A stretch of 64,000 bases of DNA. Source: Paenibacillus ginsengarvi (lineage in GTDB: Bacteria > Bacillota > Bacilli > Paenibacillales > NBRC-103111). Below the pieces are notes generated by a model. It ran no database searches. It saw only the letters and a list, made by a program, of their open reading frames with translations, and was not told where the DNA came from. The DNA is taken from the NCBI RefSeq assembly GCF_003626695.1, contig NZ_RBAH01000011.1, positions 124,001 through 188,000 on the forward strand, in the 5' to 3' direction. Shown piece by piece: positions 47,846 to 58,222 of this stretch. The translations under genes and the position numbers were made by a program. Within the stretch, counting starts at the first letter, position 1, and the number at the start of each line of letters is the position of its first letter.

Positions 47846-49480
47846 TTGAACCCTCACGAACTCATGGAAACGAAAAGCTTGAGCAGAAGAACGCTGGTCG
47901 CCTCGATGGGCATGGCCGGGGCCGGCTTGCTGCTCGGAAAGCTTGTCCCCGCTTCCCGCGTCGCCCACGCCAATCCGCTCCCGCTGGAATGGAACGTCGT
48001 GACCGATTTCGGCGCGGTCGGAGACGGAACAACCGACGATACAACGGCGATCCAGAGCGCGTTGAACGCAACCGCGGCCGGCGGCACCGTCTATTTTCCG
48101 CTGGGAACGTATTTGATCTCCTCCCAACTGACGGTCAGCAACAAGGAAATTCACCTGTTCGCTACCGGGAAGGCGGTCATCAAGGAGGCGTCCGTATTCG
48201 GAGTGCCGATGCTGAAGCTGCTTAACGCGCACGGCTCCACGATCAGCGGCTTGTCGTGCGAGGGAGCGGAGACGTACGCCGGTTTCGCCGGCGCAAGCGG
48301 CCTGTTCAACGCCTTTATCCAGTTGGACCATTGTAACCAGGCGATCATTTCCAACTGCTCCGTGAAAAACAAAACGTATGCGTTCCTGTTGTCCGTCTGC
48401 CAGGAATGCCATGTGACCGACTGCTTCGTCCTCGGCTTCCTGAATGTCAACAAGGCGGGCGCCAACTACTGCTCCTGCTGTTCGATTAACGGCGGCACCC
48501 GAAACCTGGTGCGCGGCTTGCACGGAAAAGAAATGGGCTCCGGCGTGCTGGTCGGGCTGGAGGCGACGGATAATCATATCCGCGACTGCTATTTCGAAAC
48601 GGTCTGGGATAACGGCGTTTACTTGTCATCGGGCAAAGGCAATTTGGTGCACAACGCGACGGTCAAGCAGACGGCCGGTACGGGGGTAAAGGCAAGGGGA
48701 CACCGGAATATCATTAGCAATTGCCATGTCATGGATTGTTTGGTCGGGTTCGGTTTGACGGGGAACGGCGTCACTCCCGACAGCTTGGGCTATAACGGCT
48801 ACGGTACTATTCTGGAAGGATGTGTCGCCGAAAACTGCAGCAGAGACGGCGTCAACATGGGCGCCCAGGACGGGTATCTCCCCCGGAACTTCAAGGTGAT
48901 GAACAATACGTTTATCAACTGCGCCACGGAAGGCGGCGGCTACGCGGGTATACGCATGACCGCGGGCATTGACACCGAGGTATGCGGCAACACCTTTCAC
49001 CGCTGCGCCGGCACCTTCGGCATTTTGATCGTCGGTCTTCAGGCGGCCCCGGTCAGCGGATTGAAAATCATGAACAATTACGTGTCCGAAACGCAGGAGG
49101 GCATCCGGCTTCAATACGTGACGCACAGTGCCATTACCGGCAACTATGTCCGCGATATCGGCACGTACGGCATCAAGCTGTTAAATTGTAACAATAATAT
49201 CATTTCGAACAATATCGGACAGGAGCAGGTCACCTCCGGACTTCTTCGTTGCCTGTCGACCGAAGGCAGCTCCCACAACACGATTATCGGCAACCGGACC
49301 AACGCGATGACGGTCAGCCAGGGAGCGAACGTGCTGCTTGGCAATTTGCCGGGCACCGTCAATTTCACCGACGACATTACGGGCGCGCCGCTTCACGTCG
49401 GGCAGCAGGCGATCGTCTCCGGCGATTTGTACATGGCGGCCGGCACGGCCTCGTCCGCGGATTGGAAAAAAATCAATTAG
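47846..49480 (+). CDS. exported parallel beta-helix (pectate lyase superfamily) protein
   Basis: 544 residues. N-terminal twin-arginine signal (SRRTLVASMGMAGAGLLLG, about 13-31), suggesting Tat export. DFGAVGDGTTDDTTAIQSAL (about 53-72) is the pectate-lyase-3 type start of the helix, followed by repeated beta-helix coils with NN, NC and IS ladders (ISNCSVKNK, MNNTFINC, MNNYVSETQEGIRL). Likely binds or cleaves a polysaccharide; catalytic residues are not identifiable. TTG at 47846 is used with GGAGTG 8 bases away; ATG at 47864 lacks a site. In one unit with the binding protein. Confidence 0.85.
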   Translation: MNPHELMETKSLSRRTLVASMGMAGAGLLLGKLVPASRVAHANPLPLEWNVVTDFGAVGDGTTDDTTAIQSALNATAAGGTVYFPLGTYLISSQLTVSNKEIHLFATGKAVIKEASVFGVPMLKLLNAHGSTISGLSCEGAETYAGFAGASGLFNAFIQLDHCNQAIISNCSVKNKTYAFLLSVCQECHVTDCFVLGFLNVNKAGANYCSCCSINGGTRNLVRGLHGKEMGSGVLVGLEATDNHIRDCYFETVWDNGVYLSSGKGNLVHNATVKQTAGTGVKARGHRNIISNCHVMDCLVGFGLTGNGVTPDSLGYNGYGTILEGCVAENCSRDGVNMGAQDGYLPRNFKVMNNTFINCATEGGGYAGIRMTAGIDTEVCGNTFHRCAGTFGILIVGLQAAPVSGLKIMNNYVSETQEGIRLQYVTHSAITGNYVRDIGTYGIKLLNCNNNIISNNIGQEQVTSGLLRCLSTEGSSHNTIIGNRTNAMTVSQGANVLLGNLPGTVNFTDDITGAPLHVGQQAIVSGDLYMAAGTASSADWKKIN

Positions 49481-49539
49481 AACGTTCAAGCGCTAGATTG
49501 CATCCAGTCCCGTATCCTCGCCGACAATAAACGTTATAC

Positions 49540-49580
49540 AAAAAAAGTCCAGCCTCTCCTTCATTGCGGAGCAGGCTGGA
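49540..49580 (-). terminator. terminator of the threonine operon
   Basis: CCAGCCTGCTCC pairs with GGAGAGGCTGG on the minus strand, followed by seven T. Confidence 0.87.
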
Positions 49581-49614
49581 ACCATATTTCTGTGCTATTT
49601 TGCGCTTATACGGG

Positions 49615-50622
49615 CTATACCCGCGCACGCCCCTTCACGTTATCGAGGAGCGAAACGTTCGGATCAAAGTGCGTCAGCACCACCGCTCCATCGGCGCACG
49701 GCTTCAGCCACATCGTATCCGCTTCAATGCCGTGACGCGCGAGCGTACCCTGCAGGAACGCCTCCAGTTCTGCGCCGCGGCCTTCCTTGCCGTCGACGAG
49801 GGCGAGCAGCGTCGGGCCGGCGCCGCTGAGCGCCGCACCGAGCGCGCCGTGCTGCTGCGCCTGCTCCAGGATGTCGGTCATACCCGGAATGAGCGGGGCG
49901 CGATACGGCTGATGCAGCGCATCCTTCATCGCATGCCGGATCATGTCGTAACGGCCGGTGCAGAACGCGGCAACGAGTAGGGAGGAGTGTCCGATGTTAA
50001 ATACCGCATCCTTCATCGTTACGCTTACCGGCAGCACGTTCCGCGCCTTCTCCGTCGCGAGCTCGAAGCGCGGAATTGCAACCAGCACATCAAGGCGGTC
50101 CTCCGGCACGATGCGGATATGCTCCGCCCGTTCGCCGTCCCAGAACGCCGCGATCAGTCCGCCGAACAGGGAGGCGCCAACGTTGTCGGGATGCTTCTCC
50201 AGCGCCGAAGCGATCTGAAACAACTCGTGGGAGCTCAGCTTGTTGCCGATCAAGGCGTTGGCCGCCACCAGCGCGCCGACGATGGCGGTAGCGCTGCTGC
50301 CGAGCCCGCGCGTCAGCGGAATGTCGCTGTACATGGCGATATCGAGCTCGGGATGGCTTACTCCCGCCTTGTCGAACAGAAGCTGGGCCACCTTATAGAT
50401 CAGGTTGGACTTGTCGGTCGGCACCCCTACCATCTGCTCGCCGTATACCCGGATTTCCGTCCTGTCGGCAATCCCCATCTCGATCCACTCGTACAAGTTC
50501 AGCGCCATACCGAGCGCGTCGAAGCCGGGACCCAGATTGGCGGTGCTTGCCGGCACCTTCACATACACTTTCGGATAACCGGATTTGGCGGCGTTTCCGC
50601 CTCCGTCTCCCTGAACACTCAT
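49615..50622 (-). CDS. thrB: homoserine kinase
   Basis: 335 residues of the GHMP family. [15 protein letters not shown] (about 24-38), [17 protein letters not shown] (about 102-118, ATP loop) and [14 protein letters not shown] (about 271-284). Phosphorylates homoserine for threonine synthesis. GGAGGGC precedes the ATG, which overlaps the thrC stop (ATGA). Last gene of the operon. Confidence 0.95.
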   Translation of the reverse strand: MSVQGDGGGNAAKSGYPKVYVKVPASTANLGPGFDALGMALNLYEWIEMGIADRTEIRVYGEQMVGVPTDKSNLIYKVAQLLFDKAGVSHPELDIAMYSDIPLTRGLGSSATAIVGALVAANALIGNKLSSHELFQIASALEKHPDNVGASLFGGLIAAFWDGERAEHIRIVPEDRLDVLVAIPRFELATEKARNVLPVSVTMKDAVFNIGHSSLLVAAFCTGRYDMIRHAMKDALHQPYRAPLIPGMTDILEQAQQHGALGAALSGAGPTLLALVDGKEGRGAELEAFLQGTLARHGIEADTMWLKPCADGAVVLTHFDPNVSLLDNVKGRARV

Positions 50623-51689
50623 GCGCCTGCGCCCTCCAGCTTGCGGATCGCCTCCATGACCGCCTGTTCGGAATCCTGCACGACGAGCGGTTCGCCGCCG
50701 ACTGTTTTGATCGCAATATTCGGATCCTTCAGACCGTGTCCGGTCAGCACGCAGACGACCTTCTCGCCGCCCTTGAAATAACCTTCCTTATGCAGCTTCA
50801 TGACGCCTGCAATCGATGCGGCCGATGCCGGCTCCGCAAAGACGCCTTCCTTCGCCGCGATCGTCCGGTAAGCGTGCAAAATCTCGTCGTCCGTGACATA
50901 GTTGATTTGGCCGCCGGACTCGTTCGCCGCATTAACAGCCAAATCCCAACTGGCCGGATTGCCGATGCGGATCGCCGTAGCGACCGTTTCCGGATTCAGG
51001 ATCGGCTCGCCCTTCACGATCGCCATTGCACCTTCCGCCTCGAAGCCGATCATTTTCGGCAGCGACGACACTTTGCCGTGCGCCTTATATTCTTTGAACC
51101 CTTTCCAATAGGCGGAAATATTGCCCGCATTGCCGACCGGGATCGCCAGATAGTCCGGTGCGCCGCCGAGCTGGTCGACCACCTCGAAAGCGGCCGTCTT
51201 TTGTCCTTCGAGCCGGTACGGGTTAACGGAATTAACGAGCGTAATCGGATGCTTGGCCGTAATCTCGCGGACGATCTCCAGCGCGCGGTCGAAGTTGCCT
51301 TCGATGGCGATGACTTTCGCCCCGTAGATGATCGCTTGCGCCAGCTTGCCGAGGGCGATGTTGTTGTTCGGGATAAGCACGATACAGTTCAGATTGCCCC
51401 GCGCGGCATAAGCGGCGGCAGCGGCCGAGGTGTTGCCCGTCGAGGCGCACATGATCGTGCGGCTGCCTTCCTCCATCGCCTTCGCTACGGCCATTACCAT
51501 ACCGCGGTCTTTGAACGAGCCGGTCGGGTTGAGTCCTTCGTATTTGAAATAAACGTCCAAGTTCAGCATGTCCGACAGCTTCTCGGCGCGGACGAGCGGC
51601 GTGTTGCCCTCGTGCAGCGTCAGCATCGGCGTTTTGTCCGTTACCGGCAAGTATGATTTGTACGTATGCAATAGTCCCATGTATCTCAT
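50619..51689 (-). CDS. thrC: threonine synthase
   Basis: 356 residues, PLP-dependent fold II. The lysine motif is [13 protein letters not shown] (about 57-69) and the glycine loop [16 protein letters not shown]. Converts O-phosphohomoserine to threonine. AAGGAG is 12 bases from the ATG at 51689; ATG at 51680 is possible. hom is 72 bases upstream. Confidence 0.96.
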   Translation of the reverse strand: MRYMGLLHTYKSYLPVTDKTPMLTLHEGNTPLVRAEKLSDMLNLDVYFKYEGLNPTGSFKDRGMVMAVAKAMEEGSRTIMCASTGNTSAAAAAYAARGNLNCIVLIPNNNIALGKLAQAIIYGAKVIAIEGNFDRALEIVREITAKHPITLVNSVNPYRLEGQKTAAFEVVDQLGGAPDYLAIPVGNAGNISAYWKGFKEYKAHGKVSSLPKMIGFEAEGAMAIVKGEPILNPETVATAIRIGNPASWDLAVNAANESGGQINYVTDDEILHAYRTIAAKEGVFAEPASAASIAGVMKLHKEGYFKGGEKVVCVLTGHGLKDPNIAIKTVGGEPLVVQDSEQAVMEAIRKLEGAGA

Positions 51690-51761
51690 GATCTACAGCG
51701 GCTCCTTTTCGTTCGTTAGACTCGTTTGCAGGATTACGGCTTTATATAACGGGCTATCGGC

Positions 51762-53048
51762 TTAGCCTTCTACCCGATAGACGCTCTTGATCGATTTGAT
51801 GACGCTAAGCGATTCGAACTCCGCAAGCACCCGATTCATGCTGGCCATGCTGGCGTCGTGCGTCACGATGACGATCTCCGCTTCGGTAATCGCCTTATTC
51901 GGCTGCTGGACGACCGATTCGAGGCTGACGTCGCATTCCGCGAACACCTGCGTAATTTTGGCAAGCACGCCCGCCTTGTCTTCGACGTGCAGACGGACGA
52001 AATATTTCGAAGCGATCTGCTCCGCCGTTTTCAGCTTTTTCTCCTTATAAGGCACGAACATCGTCCGGCCGTTTACGCCCAGCTTCAAGTTTTTGACGAC
52101 GGCCACCAGGTCGGCCACCACCGAAGTCGCCGTAGGCATTTCGCCCGCGCCCGGTCCGTAGAACATCGTCTCTCCCACCGCTTCGCCGTACACGTACACC
52201 GCGTTGAACACGCCGTTCACGGAAGCGAGCGGATGGCTCTTCTTCACAAGAGTAGGCTGAACGCCGACGCTGATCATATCGTCCTGGCGCTCCGCAATGC
52301 CGAGCAGCTTGATTTCGTAGCCGAGGCTTTTGCCGTACAAAATGTCTTCCTTCGAAACTTGCGAGATGCCTTTCACCTGAACGTCGTCGAGACTGAGGCT
52401 GGCGTGGAAACCGAGCGTACCGAGTATCGCCATTTTGCGTGCGGCGTCGAGACCTTCCACGTCGGAGGTCGGATCGGATTCGGCGTAGCCGAGCTCCTGC
52501 GCTTCCTTCAGCACATCAACATAAGAAGCGCCTTCCTGGCTCATTTTCGTCAAAATGTAGTTGGTCGTTCCGTTCACGATGCCCATAATCTTCGTAATCC
52601 GGTCCGACGAGAAGCCTTCGATCAGCGTGCGGATGATCGGAATGCCGCCGGCTACGCTCGCTTCATAGAAAACGTCGCAATGCTTCTCGGCCGCTTTGGC
52701 CAGTATTTCCGCACCGTGAAGCGCCATCAGATCTTTGTTCGCCGTTACGATGTGCTTGCCCTTCTCGAGCGCCGCGAGCATATACGTCTTCGCCGGCTCG
52801 ATGCCGCCCATCACCTCGACGATGACGTCGATCGCGGGATCGTCCACGATATCCCAGGCATTGTCCGTAATGCGTCCTTCCTCGACCGGGTAGCGGCGCG
52901 ACTTGCTTTTATCCTGGACGAGCACCTTTTCGATGCGGATCAAGGACCCTACCTGCTTCTGCAGATCGTCCTGATGTCCCTCGACGATGCGCAGTACGCC
53001 AGTTCCGACTGTACCCATGCCCAGCAGGCCCACTTTGATTGGTTTCAT
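51762..53048 (-). CDS. hom: homoserine dehydrogenase
   Basis: 428 residues. NAD(P) motif GLLGMGTVGTGVLR (about 7-20), VTANKDLMA (about 100), GIVNGTTNYIL (about 155), YAESDPTSDVEGLDAARK (about 190), and a C-terminal ACT domain (about 350-428) for feedback. GGAGGAGAG precedes the ATG. Second gene of pheB-hom-thrCB. Confidence 0.97.
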   Translation of the reverse strand: MKPIKVGLLGMGTVGTGVLRIVEGHQDDLQKQVGSLIRIEKVLVQDKSKSRRYPVEEGRITDNAWDIVDDPAIDVIVEVMGGIEPAKTYMLAALEKGKHIVTANKDLMALHGAEILAKAAEKHCDVFYEASVAGGIPIIRTLIEGFSSDRITKIMGIVNGTTNYILTKMSQEGASYVDVLKEAQELGYAESDPTSDVEGLDAARKMAILGTLGFHASLSLDDVQVKGISQVSKEDILYGKSLGYEIKLLGIAERQDDMISVGVQPTLVKKSHPLASVNGVFNAVYVYGEAVGETMFYGPGAGEMPTATSVVADLVAVVKNLKLGVNGRTMFVPYKEKKLKTAEQIASKYFVRLHVEDKAGVLAKITQVFAECDVSLESVVQQPNKAITEAEIVIVTHDASMASMNRVLAEFESLSVIKSIKSVYRVEG

Positions 53049-53117
53049 TCGTCTCTCTCCTCCTGATCCGTCTTAGCAAACTCGTTTTCACGGATATGTC
53101 TCATAGTTGATGTTGCC

Positions 53118-53603
53118 TTACGAACCTTGTCCGATCATGGATGCTTTGCGCACGCCGTCTTGATGGCGTATCACATCCATGAGCCGTCCGGCATTATAGC
53201 TGCCCATCTGCGAAGTGTCGATCGACAGAACGACGCTCGCCATGCCCTGCAGCGGAATCGTCTGGTGAATCGTCAGCACATTGCCCTCCAGTCCCGCAAT
53301 AACCGCAAGAACTTTGGACAAAATGCCGGAGCGATGCTCGAGGTCCATCGAAACGGTCACGAGCCGTTCCCGCTCCAGCCGGCTGAGCGTGTGGATGCCA
53401 TCCTTGTATTTGTAAAAGGCGCTGCGGCTGATGCCTACCGTTTCCACCGCTTCATGAACCGTCTTCACCTGACCTCTGGCGAGCAGTTCCTTCGCCTGCA
53501 TCGTTTTGACGACCGCCTCCGGCAGTATGTCTTCGCGGACCAGATAGTAACGTTCCGTGCCGTCTTCCTTGGAATCGTTCACGTTCTTCGTGTCGTGTTC
53601 CAC
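53118..53603 (-). CDS. pheB: ACT domain-containing protein PheB
   Basis: 161 residues. An N-terminal helix-turn-helix-like part (ARGQVKTVHEAVETVGISRS, about 42-61) and a C-terminal ACT domain (VTVSMDLEHRSGILSKVL). Matches B. subtilis PheB (UPF0735), a gene next to hom and pheA there. Once called a chorismate mutase; the present view is a regulatory ACT protein. Start is GTG at 53603 with GAGGA at about 11 bases. Promoter TTGCCG-17-TATAAT upstream. Confidence 0.9.
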   Translation of the reverse strand: MEHDTKNVNDSKEDGTERYYLVREDILPEAVVKTMQAKELLARGQVKTVHEAVETVGISRSAFYKYKDGIHTLSRLERERLVTVSMDLEHRSGILSKVLAVIAGLEGNVLTIHQTIPLQGMASVVLSIDTSQMGSYNAGRLMDVIRHQDGVRKASMIGQGS

Positions 53604-53650
53604 AGGCGATTCGTCCTCTCTGTAAAGACTATTGTTTCTACATAGTGGAC

Positions 53651-53679
53651 ATTATACCGAAAAGAGAGCGCGGCGGCAA
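53651..53679 (-). promoter_or_regulatory. promoter of pheB-hom-thrCB
   Basis: TTGCCG (53679-53674), 17 bases, TATAAT (53656-53651) on the minus strand. Confidence 0.8.
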
Positions 53680-53712
53680 TAGGCCGGGCTGAAAATGTTT
53701 CATTTCGCCGCG

Positions 53713-53742
53713 TTGCGGCTGCGAGGACGGACGTGCTAAGAT
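53713..53742 (+). promoter_or_regulatory. promoter of the NUDIX gene
   Basis: TTGCGG, 18 bases, TAAGAT (53737-53742). Divergent from the pheB promoter. Confidence 0.55.
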
Positions 53743-53798
53743 GGTTACTGTTGTTTCTACGAACGCGAATGACCTGCCGCAAGGAAAGGAGGAAACCG

Positions 53799-54299
53799 AT
53801 GAAATGCCGGATTATGACGGCCATCATGCTGTTTCACGGCGATGAGCTGCTGATGATGGAACGATCGATGACCCGTACGCTGAATCCCGGCATGTGGGCC
53901 GCCGTCGGCGGACATGTGGAGCCGGAGGAGATGAGCCGTCCGCGCGATGCGATTTTACGGGAAATGTTCGAGGAGACGGGCTTCGCACCCGAGGATATCG
54001 AGCGGCTGACGCTGCGTTATGTGCTGCTTCGCAACAAAGACGGAGAGCTGCGCCAGCAGTACATATACAGCGGCGACGCCTTGCGGAGAGACTTCGTCGA
54101 TTCGGATGAAGGCACGCTGCACTGGATTCCCCGGGACCAGGTGCTGGACCGTGATATTCCGTACATATTCCGGAAAACGCTAGAGCACTATTTCGCATAC
54201 GGGCCGGCGGAGCACGCTTGGCTGGGCATCGCCAGCGCCGATCCCGTTACGGCTCGTCCGCGTGTCGACTGGATACCGCTCACCGACCCGAACTATTGA
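53799..54299 (+). CDS. NUDIX hydrolase
   Basis: 166 residues. The Nudix box begins GGHVEPEE (about 36-43) and ends REMFEETGF (about 53-61); the spacing between them is about two residues longer than the canonical pattern, as in one known subgroup. Cleaves a nucleoside diphosphate linked to another group; substrate not clear. AAAGGAGG lies 6 bases before the ATG at 53799. Own promoter and terminator. Confidence 0.85.
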   Translation: MKCRIMTAIMLFHGDELLMMERSMTRTLNPGMWAAVGGHVEPEEMSRPRDAILREMFEETGFAPEDIERLTLRYVLLRNKDGELRQQYIYSGDALRRDFVDSDEGTLHWIPRDQVLDRDIPYIFRKTLEHYFAYGPAEHAWLGIASADPVTARPRVDWIPLTDPNY

Positions 54300-54313
54300 A
54301 GCTTTGAAAAGGC

Positions 54314-54353
54314 AAACACCCCCATGGCTCCCGCTAAGGAGCGTGGGGGTGTT
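54314..54353. terminator. terminator between the NUDIX gene and murE
   Basis: AACACCCCCA, GGCTCC arms pair with GGAGC and TGGGGGTGTT. It is symmetric and can serve both genes. Confidence 0.8.
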
Positions 54354-54402
54354 CCGTTAAGCGTGCATTACGCGGACATATCGTTTTTCCGCTGAAACCA
54401 GA

Positions 54403-55911
54403 TTACGGCATTTGTGAGCCGGCCTCTTCCCGAATCGCCAGTCTAGCCTCTTCGCGATCGTCGAAATGCACCGTGCTACCTCCCGTTATCTGGTACGTTT
54501 CATGCCCCTTGCCTGCGATGACGACCACGTCGCCCGCCCCGGCGAGGCCGATTGCCCTGCGGATGGCTTCCCGCCGGTCTGCGATCAGCTCGTAGCGGGA
54601 CGAATCCGCCCCGCCTTCGACTAGCCCACGCTCGATCTCCTGCAAAATCGCCTCCGGCGATTCCGAACGCGGATTATCCGACGTCACCATAATCCGGTCG
54701 CTGTAAGTCGATGCGATCTTGCCCATAACCGGACGCTTCGTCCGGTCCCGATCGCCGCCGCAGCCGAATACCGTAATGACCTGGCCTTCCGCAAACTGCT
54801 TGACGGTAGAGAGCGCGTTATCCAGCGAGTCCGGCGTGTGGGCGTAGTCGACGAGAACAAGAAAGCTTTGCCCTTCGTCCACCACTTCCATTCGTCCCGG
54901 CACGCCTTCAAGCTGCTCCAGCCCTTTCCGAACCGTAGGCAGCGGAGTGTGTTCGGCCAAAGCGCACGCCGCCGCGGCAAGCGCATTATACACATTGAAC
55001 AGCCCGACCATTCTCAGCTTCACGTTAACGGTACCGGCAAACGTAACCAGCTCGAATGCCGTTCCCCCGTTCTTCAGCTTGACGCCTTCCGCCCTGACAT
55101 CCGCCTGCGCTTTGATCCCGTATGTAATCACCTGCGCCGCCGTTACGCTGCGAAAATAATCCGAAGCCTGATCGTCCGCGTTCAGAATGGCAAACGTCCG
55201 CTTTTCCGGGTCTGCGGCAAAGCCGCTTCCAAGCCAGGAGAACAGAAGTCCTTTGGCGTGCCTGTACGCCTCCATCGTCCCGTGGAAGTCCAGATGATCA
55301 TGCGTCAGATTCGTAAAAACGGCCGTGCGGAATTCGCACCCGAGCACGCGGCCCATCGCGATGCCTTGCGAAGTAACCTCCATGACGGCATACTCCGTCC
55401 GCGCTTGCTCCATCAGGCTCAAGTTCGCTTGAAGCCTGTGAGGCTCCTGCGTATTCGTAGTCGATTCGGCCGTTTTCCCGCCGATTTTCGTTCCCAGATT
55501 GCCCATAAGCCCCGTCCGGTTACCGGCCAAACTCAGAATGGTCTCGATCATATGGGCGGCGGTCGTTTTCCCCTTCGTCCCCGTAACTCCGATCAGCTTC
55601 ATCCGTTCGCTCGGATACCCGTAATAGTGGCAAGCCATTACGGCCATCACGTACCGGGCGTCGGGGACGACAACCGTCGGCACGTCCAAACCGACCTCCC
55701 GTTCCGCGACAATCGCGGCCGCCCCCAATCGAACCGCTTCGCCGGCGAATGGATGCCGGTCCTCCTGAAAGCCTGGAATACCAGAAACACAAACGAACAG
55801 CTCTCCGGGCCGGAGCGTTTGCGTATGCATGGAAAACCCGCTTATTTCTACCTCCATATCCCCGTATGTCCGGGCTGTAGCGAGCAAGCCGGCCAATTCC
55901 CGCAGCTTCAT
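54403..55911 (-). CDS. murE: stand-alone UDP-MurNAc-tripeptide synthetase (MurE type)
   Basis: 502 residues. ATP loop GVTGTKGKTTAAHMI (about 110-124), carbamylated Lys region YRHAKGLLF (about 225), and DNPRSESPEAIL (about 405-416), where DNPR is the meso-diaminopimelate signature. Adds diaminopimelate to UDP-MurNAc-L-Ala-D-Glu in cell-wall synthesis. The ATG at 55911 has GAGGTGG 5 bases upstream; 29 extra codons before it look non-coding. It is alone here, not in a division cluster, so it may be a second copy. Confidence 0.88.
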   Translation of the reverse strand: MKLRELAGLLATARTYGDMEVEISGFSMHTQTLRPGELFVCVSGIPGFQEDRHPFAGEAVRLGAAAIVAEREVGLDVPTVVVPDARYVMAVMACHYYGYPSERMKLIGVTGTKGKTTAAHMIETILSLAGNRTGLMGNLGTKIGGKTAESTTNTQEPHRLQANLSLMEQARTEYAVMEVTSQGIAMGRVLGCEFRTAVFTNLTHDHLDFHGTMEAYRHAKGLLFSWLGSGFAADPEKRTFAILNADDQASDYFRSVTAAQVITYGIKAQADVRAEGVKLKNGGTAFELVTFAGTVNVKLRMVGLFNVYNALAAAACALAEHTPLPTVRKGLEQLEGVPGRMEVVDEGQSFLVLVDYAHTPDSLDNALSTVKQFAEGQVITVFGCGGDRDRTKRPVMGKIASTYSDRIMVTSDNPRSESPEAILQEIERGLVEGGADSSRYELIADRREAIRRAIGLAGAGDVVVIAGKGHETYQITGGSTVHFDDREEARLAIREEAGSQMP

Positions 55912-56103
55912 AAATCCACCTCTTCCATTCCTATGCGGCTTCCTGAAATTAACACTGGACGATCCATTCGGTAAGCCTCGTAAACTACAACGCATCATCT
56001 TATCTTATTCCGCACAGTTCGGCCAAAGCCACTAATATTGCAGGTTGTCACTATTTCGTCAGCCGCGCATCACCCGCCCTTCACCAAAGAACCGCTAAAC
56101 ACA

Positions 56104-56140
56104 ACAAAAAAACCGGCAGTCTCTGGATCAAGACTCCGGA
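56104..56140 (-). terminator. terminator of obg
   Basis: AGTCT/AGACT stem with flanking pairs on the minus strand, followed by seven T. A smaller CCGCA/TGCGG hairpin lies at 56164-56181. The 190 bases between here and murE hold nothing I recognise. Confidence 0.7.
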
Positions 56141-56189
56141 ATTGTTGTTCCTCTGGCAGCAGTCCGCAAGCTTAACTGCGGGCCAAACC

Positions 56190-57497
56190 TTACTCCTGTT
56201 CGACGAATTCGAATTCAAAATCGCCGATTTGCACCATATCTCCGTCCTTCGCGCCGTTTTGACGCAAAGCGGCCTCGATCCCCGACTTGCGGATCGCCTG
56301 ACCGAAACGGAGCAAACCGTCGTACGAATTCATATTCATCCGTTTCAGCATCCGCTCGATCCCGATGCATTCGACAACGAACAGCTCGTTTTCTCTGCGG
56401 ATTGTAAACTCGTTATCGTCCGCTTCTTTTTCGAACTTGTAAATCTTCCGTTCGGAAACGTCCTTCACTTCTTCGACGAGCGGCGTCTCCGGAATGTCCT
56501 CGAGCAGATCGGCCGTCCGGTACAGCAGCTCCTGGATGCCTTGGCGGGCATAGGCCGAGATCGGGAAAATCTCGATCGAGTCGAAGCCATCCCGCTTCAG
56601 CTTCTCGCGAAATTCGCGCAAGAACTCCTCCGCCCCAGGCATATCCATCTTGTTGGCGGCGATAATTTGCGGCCGCTCCATCAGCTTGGGGTTGTACAAG
56701 CGCAGCTCTTCGTTGATTTTGATCCAATCGTCGTAAGGATCGCGCTCTTCCGTCGCCGCCATATCGACGACATGGATAATGATGCGGGTCCGTTCCACAT
56801 GGCGCAAAAACTCGTGCCCGAGCCCGACGCCCTCGTGCGCGCCTTCGATCAGTCCGGGAAGGTCGGCCATAACGAAGCTGCGTCCTTCACCAACGTCTAC
56901 GACCCCCAGGTTCGGAGTAATCGTCGTGAAATGGTAGGCCCCGATCTTCGGCTGAGCCGCCGATACGACGGAGAGCAGCGTCGACTTCCCTACGCTCGGG
57001 AATCCGACCAAACCCACGTCGGCCATCACCTTCAGCTCGAGTACGACCCAGCGCTCCTGGCCTTCCTCGCCGTTCTCCGACAAATAGGGAGCCGGATTAC
57101 GCGACGTTGCAAACCTCATATTGCCCCGTCCGCCGCGTCCGCCCTTGGCGATGACAACCTCTTGACCGTTTCGGGTCAAGTCGGCGATGATTTCATGCGT
57201 ATCGTCATCGACGACGACCGTGCCGGGCGGCACATGGACGATCATATCCTCGGCTTTCGCCCCGTGCATTCCCTTCGTCTTGCCGCGTTCGCCCCGAGGC
57301 GCCTTGAAATGCTTCTGGTAGCGAAAGTCGATCAGCGTCCGGAGTCCTTCATCCACGCGAAAAATCAGATCGCCGCCCTTGCCGCCGTCGCCGCCGGCCG
57401 GGCCGCCTTCGGGCACGTACAGCTCTCTGCGGAACGATATGATGCCGTCGCCGCCATCGCCGCCTTTAACGTAAATCTTCGCTTTATCTAAAAACAT
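56190..57497 (-). CDS. obg: GTPase Obg
   Basis: 435 residues. Glycine-rich Obg fold at the N-terminus ([16 protein letters not shown]), the GTPase core with [12 protein letters not shown] (P-loop, about 165-176), [12 protein letters not shown] (G3) and NKMDMP (G4), and a C-terminal OCT domain. Essential GTPase of ribosome assembly that also gates Spo0A activation. ATG at 57497, GAGGTG 5 bases away. Follows spo0B by 13 bases. Confidence 0.97.
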   Translation of the reverse strand: MFLDKAKIYVKGGDGGDGIISFRRELYVPEGGPAGGDGGKGGDLIFRVDEGLRTLIDFRYQKHFKAPRGERGKTKGMHGAKAEDMIVHVPPGTVVVDDDTHEIIADLTRNGQEVVIAKGGRGGRGNMRFATSRNPAPYLSENGEEGQERWVVLELKVMADVGLVGFPSVGKSTLLSVVSAAQPKIGAYHFTTITPNLGVVDVGEGRSFVMADLPGLIEGAHEGVGLGHEFLRHVERTRIIIHVVDMAATEERDPYDDWIKINEELRLYNPKLMERPQIIAANKMDMPGAEEFLREFREKLKRDGFDSIEIFPISAYARQGIQELLYRTADLLEDIPETPLVEEVKDVSERKIYKFEKEADDNEFTIRRENELFVVECIGIERMLKRMNMNSYDGLLRFGQAIRKSGIEAALRQNGAKDGDMVQIGDFEFEFVEQE

Positions 57498-57510
57498 CTT
57501 ACACCTCGTT

Positions 57511-58128
57511 TTATGTGCCGAGCGGCATATAAATCTCAACAACCGCTCCATCCTCTTCGTATGTAGCTTCGCCCTCGATCAGCCGTCCTATGCCGCAAGA
57601 GAGCGACAAATTCACGAGTTCCTGCTTCAGACCCTTACGGTCGTAGCCTCCGGTATAATGAAAGCCGATGACGAGCAGGTGCTCCCTCACGCCCATTTGG
57701 AGCAAAATGCGGTTCAGCTCCCCGTCGGCATTCGGGACGGCCTTCCGGACAAACGTTTCGATTACGGCAATCACCGTATCCGCCACCAGCCTGCCGTCAA
57801 TCGTCAGCATATCGAGCTGAAAGCCGCTCTCCAGCTCGACATCGAGCCGGACCCACCGGCAGCGAACGCGAAACGACTGCAAATATAGGATTAAAGCCGG
57901 AACGCCCAGCTTGGAAATGCAGTTTTCCTGAAGCATCTTCTCTTTTACTATTTCCATATAATCGTGCATTTTATCGTATTTCTTCATCTTCAAGTATCCG
58001 TATAACACTTGAACATCGTTCATCCAGTCGTGCCGGAGATGATTGATCGTTTGGACAAACAGCTGTTCCTGTTCGCCATACTGGCCGTTCGCTTGATCCG
58101 ATTCGTATCGTTCGGCGTTTGGTTTCAT
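57511..58128 (-). CDS. spo0B: sporulation phosphotransferase Spo0B
   Basis: 205 residues. The helical hairpin holds the phosphorylated His in [19 protein letters not shown] (His33). The C-terminal half is the degenerate kinase-like fold. Moves phosphate from Spo0F to Spo0A in the phosphorelay. The ATG at 58128 has GGAG at 8 bases. Located between rpmA and obg as in Bacillus. Confidence 0.9.
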   Translation of the reverse strand: MKPNAERYESDQANGQYGEQEQLFVQTINHLRHDWMNDVQVLYGYLKMKKYDKMHDYMEIVKEKMLQENCISKLGVPALILYLQSFRVRCRWVRLDVELESGFQLDMLTIDGRLVADTVIAVIETFVRKAVPNADGELNRILLQMGVREHLLVIGFHYTGGYDRKGLKQELVNLSLSCGIGRLIEGEATYEEDGAVVEIYMPLGT

Positions 58129-58162
58129 TCCGATTCTCCGTTCAACGGTCAACTTCTTACAC

Positions 58163-58191
58163 AGTATAGCATGACGTTCGTAAAATAAAAA
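58163..58191 (-). promoter_or_regulatory. possible promoter of spo0B-obg
   Basis: Extended -10 TGCTATACT (TATACT at 58168-58163). The -35 position reads TTTTTA and overlaps the T run of the preceding terminator. Confidence 0.45.
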
Positions 58192-58217
58192 CCCCCGGTC
58201 CCGTTGGCCGGAGGTCT
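58187..58217 (-). terminator. terminator after rpmA
   Basis: CCTCCGGCC pairs with GGACCGGGGG (with a G-U), loop AACG, followed by TTTTT. Separates the ribosomal genes from spo0B-obg. Confidence 0.8.
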
Positions 58218-58222
58218 TTACC

